A stretch of DNA of 64,000 nt from CAYGFH01 sp964430295 (GCA_964430295.1 CAYSEV010000001.1:1-64000), one strand, 5' to 3'. Counted from the first letter of the stretch, positions 1 through 8,180 are shown. Numbers and translations are program-made. Notes: a model not told the origin generated them from the sequence alone.

Positions 1-1055
1 CGCTCTTCACCGTTGACAGCATGGGCAATGCCTATCTCAAAGGAATGTTGACAGCTGATTCTATAAAGGCAAACCAAATAGAAGGACTCACAATATTGAC
101 AAATTCACTCATTACAGAAAAATTGTCGACAATGACAATTTCGAACACTGCAACAAATTCGGCTATAGAGCAACAGGGTGCAGTATTAGGTATTTCAGAA
201 ATGAATATTACCGGCGATCTTCTTGCTTCCGGATCAAGTCACTTTACAGGGCAAACAACATTTGCTTCTCTCGTAAAATTCATTACCTCAATCATTGTAA
301 AAGGGGAAGCAACTATTGAAGGAGCACTTACAGTTCTCGGTAATGTTACATTCAAAAATACAGTCACATTTAATCAGAATTTTGCCGGAACTGCCGTTAT
401 ACCAAAAGGGATGACAACGGTTGATGTGGAATTTGCAAAACCGTTTGCAGAACCGCCACTTGTAACCGTCACACTAAACCTTAAGACTGCCACAGATAGC
501 GCATTCTTAGCTGAAGCTGCTAAAGCTGCCACAGCAGATGTGACTGAAAAAGGATTCACTATAGTCATGGATATGCCTGTTCCACGTGATATTCAATACA
601 CATGGGTTGCGGTATCTGTCCATAATCCAATAGAAACCAAACCAATCGGATTTGGAGTAACACCTACGCCAACTGCTACTCAATCTAATCCATCTGTCAC
701 TATTACGATTTCTCCAACTCCAGTCAGCACAATTACTGTGACGTCAACGCCTACAGTAACGCCCATACCCACACAACCCGTGACACCAACTGTCACACCA
801 ACTCCAAGTCTGATTCCTACTCCAACACTGGCCATGACGCCAACTCCAACTCCGCGACCTACTTTAACGATTTTGCCGACTGATTTAGGGTTTGTGCGTA
901 TGCGCAAAGACCCCTCCATAGATGCACAGGAAGTTGGTCAGGTACCAAGCAATACAAGCCTTATGTATTCAGATGTGCAATACGATTGGTACAACATAAC
1001 ATATAACGGTGTATCAGGATGGGTATCAGGAACGTATGTTGTTACCGACAATTAA
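1..1055 (+). CDS. Fibre-like surface protein with lectin-like and SH3b domains (5' truncated)
   Basis: The frame is open to the first base of the window, so the N-terminus lies outside; the first visible Met (base 21) is internal. The visible 350 residues begin with short beta-strand repeats rich in Gly, Thr, Ile and Val, resembling trimeric tail-fibre-like or beta-helical surface proteins. Next is a domain resembling H-type lectin or jelly-roll sandwiches (roughly bases 390-640, with V-D-V-E-F and E-P-P-L-V-T-V-T strands). A Thr/Pro linker of TPT repeats follows (about 660-880). The C-terminal SH3b-like domain (about 885-1050, with W-Y-N-I and G-W-V-S) is of the kind that binds peptidoglycan or peptides. 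The protein is probably extracellular and involved in adhesion. It ends in TAA at 1053-1055, overlapping the stop of the opposite gene. The lectin assignment is tentative; SH3b is more secure. Confidence 0.7.
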   Translation, partial: LFTVDSMGNAYLKGMLTADSIKANQIEGLTILTNSLITEKLSTMTISNTATNSAIEQQGAVLGISEMNITGDLLASGSSHFTGQTTFASLVKFITSIIVKGEATIEGALTVLGNVTFKNTVTFNQNFAGTAVIPKGMTTVDVEFAKPFAEPPLVTVTLNLKTATDSAFLAEAAKAATADVTEKGFTIVMDMPVPRDIQYTWVAVSVHNPIETKPIGFGVTPTPTATQSNPSVTITISPTPVSTITVTSTPTVTPIPTQPVTPTVTPTPSLIPTPTLAMTPTPTPRPTLTILPTDLGFVRMRKDPSIDAQEVGQVPSNTSLMYSDVQYDWYNITYNGVSGWVSGTYVVTDN

Positions 1056-3370
1056 TCGGTAGAAAGGACATGAGTATGATGCATGTACGAGATCCATAAG
1101 ATAATCGTCAAACAGGAAGCGATAATGTACGGAAGCGTTGCAGAAAGCCCAAAATAACGCATATACAGAAGCTCAAGCACGCAGGAAAGTACAATAAACG
1201 TTTCAAAAAATGCTCCGACGAGAGTTGATATGCTTTGTTTTAACAGGGTGAGAGCCTTGTGCAGCGCGTGCTGAGCGTGTGTATGCAGTACGTGAGTAAA
1301 CTCTGTCGGAGAAACATCAGGCTGGTATATAACTGGTTCAGTAACTTCATATCCGATCCTACGAACTTCTACGGCATACGTGGTGTTTGGCATAGCATGG
1401 AAAAAATACCGGCCAAACTTATCTGTATGTAGTATTGTTGCAATTGTGTTTGTCGAACTATTAATAATAAATACATTGGCCTTAGCGATTGGGGTCTTAT
1501 TTGATCCGTCTATCACGATACCTCTAATAAATTTACTATCGATTGATCTAAAGAATGTTATGCGGATAGTATGAAGAAGATACGAAGGTATGGCGGTTAT
1601 TGGAACAAGTGTTCGTGAGCTAAATGCCAATACTGTCATACAAATCAGTAGAATCATGACAAAACTGGATATTGCACCAAATAACCAGCGGGAGGATCCT
1701 ATTGCGGCTGCATTTGATACTGCTATGTTCACCATAATATCAAGAAGTGTCTGTAAATAATATTTTATAAATCCTGATGTCGTATAGGGCACAGGAGTGA
1801 GAGAAACGACAGGAAAACCTATATGTTTATTATTGTCTATTTCAAATAAAACAGTCTTTTCTGTCCCTAGATACGTTACAGTAGCTTTATATATGCCCTC
1901 CGGAAGCACAAAAGTCGCCTGACCATTTGCTGCTGTAAATACTGGATTTCTCGTACTTACGAACGTAGGGGAAAGAGGAATATATGTTCCATCCTTTGGA
2001 AAATATCTGGAAAGAAATATACGTGCGTGTTCAATAGGTTCTCCGGAATCCTCATGTATGACAGTAAAGGGATTTACGACAGACAGCGTCCCCAATAAAT
2101 GTTCTGTAACGTTCTCATTTTCGTCGGTGATTCGGATACGAAGGTCATACAAGCCACTAGCCGGCTTCGTCTTCATTGTTCCGGTAAATACAGAAGGGCT
2201 CAGTTCTGCCATGTCAATCATGTCCGTAGAGCTTTCCGGTTCTTTTGCAATAACTGAATCAATGACAGATCCGATAGACATGCCTAACACATGAGAATCG
2301 CGAATAATTCCCTGAATTCGAGTAATACGTTTGGCATCAGGGATACGTACCTGGAATGTGTAGGCAGTATTTGTCGGTAATGTCACTAGAGGGGATCCAA
2401 GGGCATTTTGTGATCCTATATCAGGCCGAAAGATCGTATCCAAGCTTGTAAGTACAACCGATGAAGGATCTATGTTCAGAGGTGTATGTTCAAGTGTTGT
2501 ATGTATCAACAATGCATTCGATGTTGTTGTCTGACCATTCGTTCCAGTCAGGGTAAACTTGATTGTATAAGACATATTTGCTACTAAGTTTGATATAGTA
2601 ATTTGATGCCATCTGCTGATTCTTGGATCGTTCAGTGTTTGCGTAAGAATCTTATTTTTTGCTGTAGCTATAGCAGATATTGTTGTTGGGGTATCCGTTG
2701 TCAGTGTAAATGTAGCAGTTGAGTTCGTGATTTCATTCATCGTTACAGATGTAATTGTAGGATGAGGAGGGGCAGGAGTAGGTGTGGGAGAAGGTGTAAT
2801 GATGGGTGGTGGAGCTTTATACACATAGCTTTCAGTCAAGAGTGCATTGAGTGTAATATCGGGGGCAATAGCTTTTACCTGAACATCAAAATCAACGACA
2901 TCAGTCCCTGTATACGCTGTATTAGTTCTAAGGGTAAATGATACAGTTTGATTATTAGTTTTCGCGGGTAATGTCGGGATTGTCCATGTGATCGTATGGC
3001 TTGCAAGATTTATGACCGGCGTTGTCATCATATATCCGTTGGATGGTGATCCTTGGACAATATCAGCTATGTATAAAGATGGAACTGGAAAGCCCTGTAT
3101 ACGACCAGGTAAGAGTGTCGCCTGAATAATAAATGGCGCTGTACCGTAATCCAGATCAGATCCGTAGGTAATGACATAGTGGATGTCTGCACCCTGTGAT
3201 TGTCTCGAATCTCTCGGGTCAGCCGTTATGGATAGTTGATAGTCATTTGGTTTAGCAGGTATTGTCGCAGTAGCTGCCATATTCTTCGTTTCTTGTGCAT
3301 ACACTACAAGAGGGGATAGAAAAGAGAGTATACTAAGACTACAGAGAATGCTTAAAAGACGTCGATACAT
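1052..3370 (-). CDS. Secreted, membrane-anchored multi-domain surface protein
   Basis: 772 residues, ATG at 3370. A clear Sec signal peptide (MYRRLLSILCSL, hydrophobic core, P-L-V-V-Y-A before Q26) gives predicted cleavage after A25. Residues about 37-180 form a beta domain like DUF11-type surface repeats. A Pro/Thr linker lies near 185-205, and about 205-297 resembles fibronectin type III. Residues about 433-513 and 610-687 look like carboxypeptidase-regulatory or CnaB-like sandwiches (G-E-P-I-E-H-A-R; K-T-P-I-A-K-A-N-V). Between them, at about 560-585, is a strong membrane helix, and one or two more lie at about 713-762. The large N-terminal part should therefore be outside; the second regulatory-like sandwich lies between helices, so its side is uncertain. 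The gene converges on the fibre-like gene with a 4-base overlap and is divergent from the LytR-type gene. No catalytic motif was seen; it is probably structural or adhesive. Confidence 0.75.
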   Translation of the reverse strand: MYRRLLSILCSLSILSFLSPLVVYAQETKNMAATATIPAKPNDYQLSITADPRDSRQSQGADIHYVITYGSDLDYGTAPFIIQATLLPGRIQGFPVPSLYIADIVQGSPSNGYMMTTPVINLASHTITWTIPTLPAKTNNQTVSFTLRTNTAYTGTDVVDFDVQVKAIAPDITLNALLTESYVYKAPPPIITPSPTPTPAPPHPTITSVTMNEITNSTATFTLTTDTPTTISAIATAKNKILTQTLNDPRISRWHQITISNLVANMSYTIKFTLTGTNGQTTTSNALLIHTTLEHTPLNIDPSSVVLTSLDTIFRPDIGSQNALGSPLVTLPTNTAYTFQVRIPDAKRITRIQGIIRDSHVLGMSIGSVIDSVIAKEPESSTDMIDMAELSPSVFTGTMKTKPASGLYDLRIRITDENENVTEHLLGTLSVVNPFTVIHEDSGEPIEHARIFLSRYFPKDGTYIPLSPTFVSTRNPVFTAANGQATFVLPEGIYKATVTYLGTEKTVLFEIDNNKHIGFPVVSLTPVPYTTSGFIKYYLQTLLDIMVNIAVSNAAAIGSSRWLFGAISSFVMILLICMTVLAFSSRTLVPITAIPSYLLHTIRITFFRSIDSKFIRGIVIDGSNKTPIAKANVFIINSSTNTIATILHTDKFGRYFFHAMPNTTYAVEVRRIGYEVTEPVIYQPDVSPTEFTHVLHTHAQHALHKALTLLKQSISTLVGAFFETFIVLSCVLELLYMRYFGLSATLPYIIASCLTIILWISYMHHTHVLSTD

Positions 3371-3442
3371 ACATTCATAGTAGTCGAGGGGGTATATGTT
3401 GACAATAGTCCTTCTATCGACATACGCTTATACCATACTGCT

Positions 3443-4153
3443 ATGAAACAATTTGTGAAGACCCAAGGAGTTTTAATCTTATTTACATTTGTTACGCTTG
3501 TTGCCGTGCTTTCAATCTCAAGTACAGTGTATCTCTATACCAAGTATCAATCTACAGTTGCTCAATTGAAAAAAAATACGGGAAACAGCACACCTGAGAT
3601 CGAAATATTGGTCAATCAAATAGGATCTGTAATGGAATTACCCCACGATGAAGTCCCAACACTTGCCACAGTTACAGATACGAACAAACTTCCTGGTATT
3701 CCATTTTTTGCGCATGCTGCTGTCGGGGACAAAGTTCTTATTTATCAAAAAGCTTCAAAAGCAATTCTATATAGACCAACTACCAAGAAGATAATTGATA
3801 CCTCTGTATTTTCTACACAGTTAGCCTCAAATTCAACCTCGCAATCAGCTAAAAATACGATGGTTACCATAGAACTGCGAAATGGAACATCTGTGCCTGG
3901 TCTTACAGATACTATTGCAAAAAAGATCGAAAATAGTATTCCAAATTCAACTGTGGTATCCAAAACAGGTGCAAAACGAAAAACCTTTACAGATTCCATT
4001 GTGATTGCTAAACAACGATCTCTAGAGAGTATTGCGTCAGATATAGCAAAACGTCTAGATATGGCAGTGGGGCCTCTTCCGGATAAGGAAGCAAGCATTT
4101 CCTCCGATATTGTGATTATTTTAGGCTCTGATACTATACGCAGCTCAAATTGA
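3443..4153 (+). CDS. Membrane-anchored LytR C-terminal-domain protein
   Basis: 236 residues, ATG start, TGA stop. An N-terminal membrane helix (about residues 10-32) follows a short Lys-containing cytoplasmic start. A linker of about 100 residues then leads to a C-terminal domain (about 140-233) with the pattern of the LytR/CpsA/Psr C-terminal domain: V-T-I-E-L-R-N-G-T near its start, then G-L-T-D-T-I-A, and S-D-I-V-I-I-L-G-S-D at the end. The catalytic LCP phosphotransferase domain is absent, so this is not a complete teichoic-acid or glycopolymer ligase. Stand-alone LytR_C proteins are common in Patescibacteria and are assumed to act in the envelope, but their role is unknown. It lies 72 bases from the divergent surface-protein gene and upstream of rho, whose promoter overlaps its end. 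Confidence 0.72.
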   Translation: MKQFVKTQGVLILFTFVTLVAVLSISSTVYLYTKYQSTVAQLKKNTGNSTPEIEILVNQIGSVMELPHDEVPTLATVTDTNKLPGIPFFAHAAVGDKVLIYQKASKAILYRPTTKKIIDTSVFSTQLASNSTSQSAKNTMVTIELRNGTSVPGLTDTIAKKIENSIPNSTVVSKTGAKRKTFTDSIVIAKQRSLESIASDIAKRLDMAVGPLPDKEASISSDIVIILGSDTIRSSN

Positions 4154-4160
4154 CTGGTTA

Positions 4161-4189
4161 TTGACAATACGGCAAAGTCATGGTTTAAT
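4161..4189 (+). promoter_or_regulatory. Promoter for rho
   Basis: A TTGACA hexamer at 4161-4166, a 17-base spacer and TTTAAT at 4184-4189 form a good sigma-70 type promoter starting 8 bases after the LytR-type gene. Transcription from about 4196 would give rho a leader of roughly 130 bases. Rho genes are often autoregulated by attenuation in such leaders; whether that holds here cannot be seen. Confidence 0.5.
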
Positions 4190-4326
4190 ACTGATGGATA
4201 TTGTATTTTTTCCTCATAGAAAAGAGCACACATTGACTTCCCAAACACAGCGCATTGATGAATATGTTTGTTGTATCAGGATGTCAAAATACGTAAATAT
4301 CAAACTGACATAATTACCAATTGTAT

Positions 4327-6084
4327 ATGGCATTTAAAGCCACACGTAAAACACCAGTAAAATCAGCAAAAACTCGTAAACCTGTTGAGAGTATCACTCA
4401 GGAATACGCCGAACCTGCACAAGAATCAGCTCCTGTTATCAGTATTGATGACCTTATTGGTGCGCCTGTTAAATCCGTGCCTGAAGCACCACAAACAATT
4501 GAGCCACAATCTGAAGTATCTCCTGCTGATTTTGTAGGAGATGCACGACCTCCAGTGTCTGAAGAAACACCATCACAATCTCCTGTAACACCATCACATC
4601 AACGCTATGCCCGTCCGCAGTACGGTCAGAGAAATGATCGCCCACGTATGGGCTCGCCTCGACTCGCATCGCAGCGAAGCGGGTTCGGGGGCGAAGCGGG
4701 ATTTGATCGAGGTGGTAATCGGGGTGGCTATCAAAATTTCCGTCGAGGCGGATACAATGCTGGTGGCGGTCGGTTTTCTCCACGTGGATACGACAATGGC
4801 GGTCGGTTTGGCGGAAATCAGGGTGGATATCAGCGTGAATGGAATACCGGTTTTAATATAAACACTGCGCAACCGCATGAACAGGATATTAATGTTCCAA
4901 CTGAAACAGTTCGTGGCATTTTGGATTGTATGCCTGAGGGACATGGATTTTTACGGCCAAAATTTACGCCATCAGAACGAGATGTCTACATATCTCAATC
5001 TCAGATTCGACGCTTTATGCTTCGAAATGGAGATATGGTTGAGGGCCAGGCCCGTCAGCCAAAAGAAAATGAACGGTATTGGGGTCTCCTTAAAGTAGAA
5101 AAAGTAAATGAAAAATTAGCTGAAGAGGTGACAAACCGACCTCGATTTGATGATCTTGTCGCGATTTACCCAGATCGTCAGCTTCGATTAGAAAGTGGTC
5201 AGTCACCGTTATCTACTCGCATCATAGATTTGATTGCACCTATTGGATTTGGACAGCGTGCTCTTATTGTTTCCCCTCCAAAGGCCGGGAAAACAACAAT
5301 TCTCAAAGAATTAGCTGCAGGTATAAGTATGAATTATCCCAATGTTCATCTGATGGCTGCACTTATTGGCGAAAGACCTGAAGAGGTAACAGATTTATCG
5401 CGGAGCATAAAAGGCGAGGTACTAGCCAGTAACTTTGATGAATCTCCCCAAGAACAGACCCGCATAGCAGAAGTAGCACTTGACCGTGCGAAGCGCCTGG
5501 TAGAAATGGGTAAAGATGTCGTTGTTCTTTTGGATTCTATCACCAGATTAGCACGTGCGTATAATTTAGTCGTTAATCCGTCTGGTAGAACATTATCTGG
5601 CGGGTTTGATCCAGCTGCATTATATCCGGGGAAAAAGTTTTTGGGTGCTGCGCGCTGTGTTGAAAAAACAGTAACAGCTCCGATAGCTGCTCCGGTTGAA
5701 GAAGCAGGGGAAACCGAAAAACCTGCTGTGTCTGAAAATGCTACCGGAACAGGAGGGTCACTGACCGTCATTGGTACGGCATTGGTAGACACAGGATCCC
5801 GTATGGACGACATGATATATGAAGAATTTAAAGGCACGGGCAATATGGAACTTCACTTGTCCCGATCTCTGCAGGAGAGAAGAGTATTTCCTGCAATAGA
5901 TGTTGTTAAGTCAGGAACGAGACACGATGAATTGCTGCTTGGCGAAGAAAAGATGAAAAAAGTAGTGACGCTTCGTCATATGCTATCACTGTTGGGTGAT
6001 GATGAGCGAACAATGATGTTGGTAGAAAAGCTAAGTAAAACAAAAAGCAACGACGAGTTCCTCGATTCTCTTTCTCAGGGATAA
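4327..6084 (+). CDS. rho: Transcription termination factor Rho, with RGG-rich N-terminus and internal insertion
   Basis: Hexameric RNA-dependent ATPase that terminates transcription. I chose ATG 4327 (MAFKATRK); an in-frame TTG at 4321 is possible. Residues 1 to about 190 are low complexity: acidic and Pro-rich, then Gly/Arg-rich (R-G-G-Y, G-G-R-F), as in the extended Rho of some other phyla. The RNA-binding OB domain spans about 194-262 (G-I-L-D ... G-F-L-R; D-V-Y-I-S-Q-S-Q-I-R). The P-loop is SPPKAGKT at 316-323. The Walker B strand (V-V-V-L-L-D-S-I-T-R-L) and the R-loop region (K-S-G-T-R-H-D-E-L-L) are intact. Unusually, about 28 residues rich in Ala, Glu, Pro and Thr (about 448-475) sit just before G-G-S-L-T-V-I-G, where typical Rho proteins have none. 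It stands alone between envelope genes with its own promoter. Identification is secure. Confidence 0.96.
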   Translation: MAFKATRKTPVKSAKTRKPVESITQEYAEPAQESAPVISIDDLIGAPVKSVPEAPQTIEPQSEVSPADFVGDARPPVSEETPSQSPVTPSHQRYARPQYGQRNDRPRMGSPRLASQRSGFGGEAGFDRGGNRGGYQNFRRGGYNAGGGRFSPRGYDNGGRFGGNQGGYQREWNTGFNINTAQPHEQDINVPTETVRGILDCMPEGHGFLRPKFTPSERDVYISQSQIRRFMLRNGDMVEGQARQPKENERYWGLLKVEKVNEKLAEEVTNRPRFDDLVAIYPDRQLRLESGQSPLSTRIIDLIAPIGFGQRALIVSPPKAGKTTILKELAAGISMNYPNVHLMAALIGERPEEVTDLSRSIKGEVLASNFDESPQEQTRIAEVALDRAKRLVEMGKDVVVLLDSITRLARAYNLVVNPSGRTLSGGFDPAALYPGKKFLGAARCVEKTVTAPIAAPVEEAGETEKPAVSENATGTGGSLTVIGTALVDTGSRMDDMIYEEFKGTGNMELHLSRSLQERRVFPAIDVVKSGTRHDELLLGEEKMKKVVTLRHMLSLLGDDERTMMLVEKLSKTKSNDEFLDSLSQG

Positions 6085-6224
6085 ATCTGCAACTTTCTAG
6101 GATTTTTGTACTATTTTGTAAGTGATGCAGTTAAATATTCGGTCAAATCAATCTATACTAAGTCGTATATGCAAATGGGGCAAATTTTTAATCAGGGAAA
6201 AATGGTATAAAATTGCCTAGAAAT

Positions 6225-6253
6225 TTGCTGTCGGTTTACTGATTTAGTATACT
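6225..6253 (+). promoter_or_regulatory. Promoter for the LysM-M23 peptidase gene
   Basis: TTGCTG at 6225-6230, a 17-base spacer and TATACT at 6248-6253. Transcription would start near 6260, leaving a leader of only about 12 bases before the ATG at 6272. There is no obvious Shine-Dalgarno sequence, so translation may be nearly leaderless. The rest of the 6085-6271 gap is AT-rich and shows no clear terminator after rho. Confidence 0.55.
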
Positions 6254-6271
6254 GCGTGTGTCTTACAGCGT

Positions 6272-7357
6272 ATGAAAAAAAACATACAGGTATTCATTGA
6301 TGATATCTACACGTGGAGAGACGGCTGGTACCACTATGCACAGCGCCATACACGAAAATTTGCCATGCGTTTTGAAACGCAAAAAGATGTAGTCGTTGAT
6401 ATACTCATGGCTCGCAGAGGCACGTATCAGCGGCCTTTCTTGCACTTGTCTCTTAGCCTCCTTTTGGTTGCCGGCGTCATTGGTGCACCAGTTATTGCAA
6501 ACGCATACCCGGGTGGATTGCCGAGCCAACTTGATGACTATACACCATCATCTGCCGTAGCGGTTTCACTTGATTTAAATGAATACGGTGTCCAAACACA
6601 AGTATCTGAAAAACCTCGGGATAAAGTTGAAACATATACAGTAAAAGATGGAGATACACTTGCCAAAGTTGCCGATACGTATGGCGTAAGTATTGATACA
6701 ATAAAGTGGGCAAGTGATCTAAAAAGAGATAGTTTGAGTATAGGTCAGGAACTTAAAATCCCTCCGGTTACAGGTGTTGTACACAAAGTCAGAGAAGGGG
6801 AAACTATACAAAGTATTGCGAAAAAATATCGCACAGATGCGCAGAAAATTGTTAACTTTCCGTTTAATGATTTCACCGATCTGGATACCTTTGCATTGAA
6901 TGTGGGGCAGCTCGTTGTTGTTCCTGATGGTATACAGCCAGAGGCAGCACCAATCGCACCGTTCATACCACCTCCTCCGCAAATCGCCTCACTTGGGTCG
7001 GGAAAGCTGTTGTGGCCAACTTCCGGTGTAATTACCCAATACCCAATTTGGTATCATATGGCATACGATATTGCCAATCCTTCTATGCCAGGGGTTACTG
7101 CTGCAGATAATGGTGTGGTCATTATTCCACCATTCATGCGCTATGGATACGGAAACCATGTCATTATTGATCATGGAGGTGGATTTTCGACATTGTACGG
7201 GCATTTATCTGAAATCTATGTCAAAACAGGAGATCGTGTGGCACGTGGACAGGTTATTGGCCGAATGGGTACAACAGGTCGTTCAACCGGTACGCATTTG
7301 CATTTTGAAACACGGGTAAACGGCACTCCTGTAAATCCTGCAGGGTATTTTAAATAA
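6272..7357 (+). CDS. LysM-LysM-M23 peptidoglycan peptidase
   Basis: 361 residues. The N-terminus has an unusually long charged cytoplasmic segment (1 to about 50), followed by a hydrophobic helix (about 53-76) ending A-N-A-Y, which may be a signal anchor or a late signal-peptidase site. Two LysM domains follow (about 120-165, Y-T-V-K-D-G-D-T-L; about 168-219, H-K-V-R-E-G-E-T-I) that should bind GlcNAc-containing glycan. After a Pro-rich hinge comes a C-terminal M23 (LytM/lysostaphin) zinc endopeptidase. It has candidate metal ligands H262 and D266 (Y-H-M-A-Y-D), then H311 (G-H-L-S) and H342/H344 (T-H-L-H-F-E). The usual H-x-G-x-D has Ala-Tyr in the middle, but the ligand spacing is kept, so it is probably active in cell-wall cleavage or remodelling. 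It is preceded by its own promoter and followed by an inverted-repeat region. Confidence 0.93.
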   Translation: MKKNIQVFIDDIYTWRDGWYHYAQRHTRKFAMRFETQKDVVVDILMARRGTYQRPFLHLSLSLLLVAGVIGAPVIANAYPGGLPSQLDDYTPSSAVAVSLDLNEYGVQTQVSEKPRDKVETYTVKDGDTLAKVADTYGVSIDTIKWASDLKRDSLSIGQELKIPPVTGVVHKVREGETIQSIAKKYRTDAQKIVNFPFNDFTDLDTFALNVGQLVVVPDGIQPEAAPIAPFIPPPPQIASLGSGKLLWPTSGVITQYPIWYHMAYDIANPSMPGVTAADNGVVIIPPFMRYGYGNHVIIDHGGGFSTLYGHLSEIYVKTGDRVARGQVIGRMGTTGRSTGTHLHFETRVNGTPVNPAGYFK

Positions 7358-7404
7358 ATGGAGATAAGTAGTCTCACTTTGTCTCTGAGATGGGCTTCGC
7401 GGGA

Positions 7405-7489
7405 CACACTTCGAACTTTTCCAATGCTGTTTTAATAATACATGTGGCAGTGCCACGCGTAGTCCCGATGTCTATCGGGACGAAGTGTG
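7405..7489. repeat. Nested inverted repeats between the M23 gene and tRNA-Ala
   Basis: Three self-complementary units are nested here. The outer arms are CACACTTCG (7405-7413) and CGAAGTGTG (7481-7489). Inside lie GTGGCA-G-TGCCAC (7444-7456) and GTCCCGAT-GTCT-ATCGGGAC (7462-7481). The outer right arm reaches the 3' end of the tRNA. There is no T-tract next to either hairpin, so a classical terminator is not evident; a processing structure, a bidirectional stop or a REP-like relic is possible. Confidence 0.5.
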
Positions 7490-7558
7490 GACCCATCGAG
7501 AATCGAACTCGAGTCTCTGCAATGCGAATGCAGTGTTCTACCACTGAACCACGGGCCC
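7488..7558 (-). tRNA. tRNA-Ala (anticodon CGC)
   Basis: The minus strand folds into a complete 71-base cloverleaf: 7-bp acceptor, 4-bp D stem, 5-bp anticodon stem (CTGCA/TGCAG) with loop TTCGCAT, and 5-bp T stem (TCGAG/CTCGA) with loop TTCGATT. The anticodon CGC reads GCG. The acceptor carries the G3:U70 wobble pair that defines alanine tRNAs, and A73 is the discriminator. The terminal CCA is not encoded. It lies downstream of, and probably in one transcript with, the tRNA-Ala at 7627-7697. Confidence 0.93.
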
Positions 7559-7576
7559 GATATCCAAAAGATGTGT

Positions 7577-7625
7577 CGCGTCAAACGCGACTACCTTCTC
7601 AAACGCGAAAACCGCGTTTGACGCG
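7577..7625. repeat. 13-bp perfect inverted repeat in the tRNA spacer
   Basis: CGCGTCAAACGCG (7577-7589) is the exact reverse complement of CGCGTTTGACGCG (7613-7625). A further copy of TCAAACGCG at 7599-7607 can compete for pairing with the right arm. The structure fills the 68-base spacer between the two alanine tRNAs and could guide processing of a dicistronic precursor or mark a small mobile palindrome. Confidence 0.65.
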
Positions 7626-7626
7626 G

Positions 7627-7697
7627 TGGACCCGAGGGGAATTGAACCCCTTTCTACTCCATGCCATGGAGTTATACTACCGGTGTACTACGGGCCC
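7627..7697 (-). tRNA. tRNA-Ala (anticodon GGC)
   Basis: A 71-base cloverleaf on the minus strand: acceptor GGGCCCG/CGGGTCC with the alanine-specific G3:U70 pair, anticodon stem ACTCC/GGAGT with loop ATGGCAT, T stem AGGGG/CCCCT with loop TTCAATT, A73, and no encoded CCA. The anticodon GGC reads GCC and GCU. It is the first of two tandem alanine tRNAs with the same acceptor stem except at one pair. A TATAAT box lies just upstream. Confidence 0.93.
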
Positions 7698-7706
7698 GGT
7701 GATGAG

Positions 7707-7712
7707 ATTATA
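7707..7712 (-). promoter_or_regulatory. Candidate -10 box for the tRNA-Ala pair
   Basis: TATAAT on the minus strand ends 9 bases before G1 of tRNA-Ala(GGC), which would place the start of transcription about 3 bases upstream of the tRNA. The -35 region is T-rich and overlaps the terminator of the preceding gene, so it is weakly defined. Confidence 0.45.
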
Positions 7713-7725
7713 ACAAAAAAACCAC

Positions 7726-7766
7726 AAAAAAGCCTACCCTCATAGCAGTGTATGTTCAGGAAGGCT
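7726..7766 (-). terminator. Rho-independent terminator of the small membrane protein gene
   Basis: On the minus strand AGCCTTCC pairs with GGTAGGCT (one internal mismatch) across a 20-base loop and is followed by a run of T, with a second T run a few bases further. It starts 7 bases after the stop codon of the 7774-7998 gene. Confidence 0.6.
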
Positions 7767-7773
7767 CATTTGG

Positions 7774-7998
7774 TTATCTGTCTGTTGATACACCAGCGAC
7801 TGATGGTGTGCTGGCATTCATTTGCTGGTTTACAAAATTACCAACAATAGCCCCAACGCCAAGCATCAGAGCAAATGCCACGACTAGCATCCATCCACGC
7901 ACCACTACCAGATAGTTCTCATTGGTGCCCGTTGAGGCTCGTGAGACTTTTTTGGAAGCCGCGCGATGATGTACGCGTCGCACTACTTTCTTTTTCAT
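7774..7998 (-). CDS. Small single-pass membrane protein, unknown function
   Basis: About 74 residues from MKKKVVRR (ATG at 7996-7998). An in-frame ATG 36 bases further upstream exists, but the Lys/Arg-rich start is the more natural one. The first ~30 residues are strongly basic (R-R-V-H-H-R, K-K-V-S-R), followed by one hydrophobic helix (G-W-M-L-V-V-A-F-A-L-M-L-G-V-G-A-I-V) and a short polar tail rich in Ser, Thr and Val. Basic-in topology puts the tail outside. It has its own promoter and terminator, so it is a real monocistronic gene despite its size. I do not recognise a family. It lies divergent to the first giant gene, sharing a 281-base intergenic region. Confidence 0.7.
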   Translation of the reverse strand: MKKKVVRRVHHRAASKKVSRASTGTNENYLVVVRGWMLVVAFALMLGVGAIVGNFVNQQMNASTPSVAGVSTDR

Positions 7999-8052
7999 AC
8001 ATCCAGTGTGGCATGAAAAAAGCGACCCTGTCAATCCCTAGTTTTCACGAAA

Positions 8053-8080
8053 ATTATAGTATCCACATGTAAAATGCCAA
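8053..8080 (-). promoter_or_regulatory. Promoter of the small membrane protein gene
   Basis: On the minus strand TTGGCA (8075-8080), a 16-base spacer and a perfect TATAAT (8053-8058) form a strong sigma-70 type promoter. Transcription would start near 8046, giving a leader of nearly 50 bases. Confidence 0.65.
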
Positions 8081-8151
8081 AAATTGAGTGCCTCATTTGC
8101 ATGTAACCGTACATAATTTTCTATTGATGCAGATATAGTACACACTGGCCA

Positions 8152-8180
8152 TTGACGGGATGTGTTCGCATATATATATT
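8152..8180 (+). promoter_or_regulatory. Promoter of giant gene 1
   Basis: TTGACG (8152-8157), a 17-base spacer and TATATT (8175-8180) form a good promoter pointing into the giant gene, with a start near 8187 and a leader of about 93 bases. It is divergent to the promoter at 8053-8080. Confidence 0.55.

Noticed and set aside
3745..4248. Minus-strand frame of 167 codons opposite the LytR-type gene
   Set aside because: It overlaps a gene with a clear domain and the rho promoter; composition is non-protein-like.
4321..4326. TTG start for rho two codons upstream
   Set aside because: An ATG follows two codons later with the natural start M-A-F-K; nothing in the upstream sequence favours the TTG.
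7390..7713. Plus-strand frame of 107 codons between the M23 gene and the small membrane protein
   Set aside because: It runs straight through both alanine tRNAs on the opposite strand and through the inverted repeats; no promoter and no protein-like composition.
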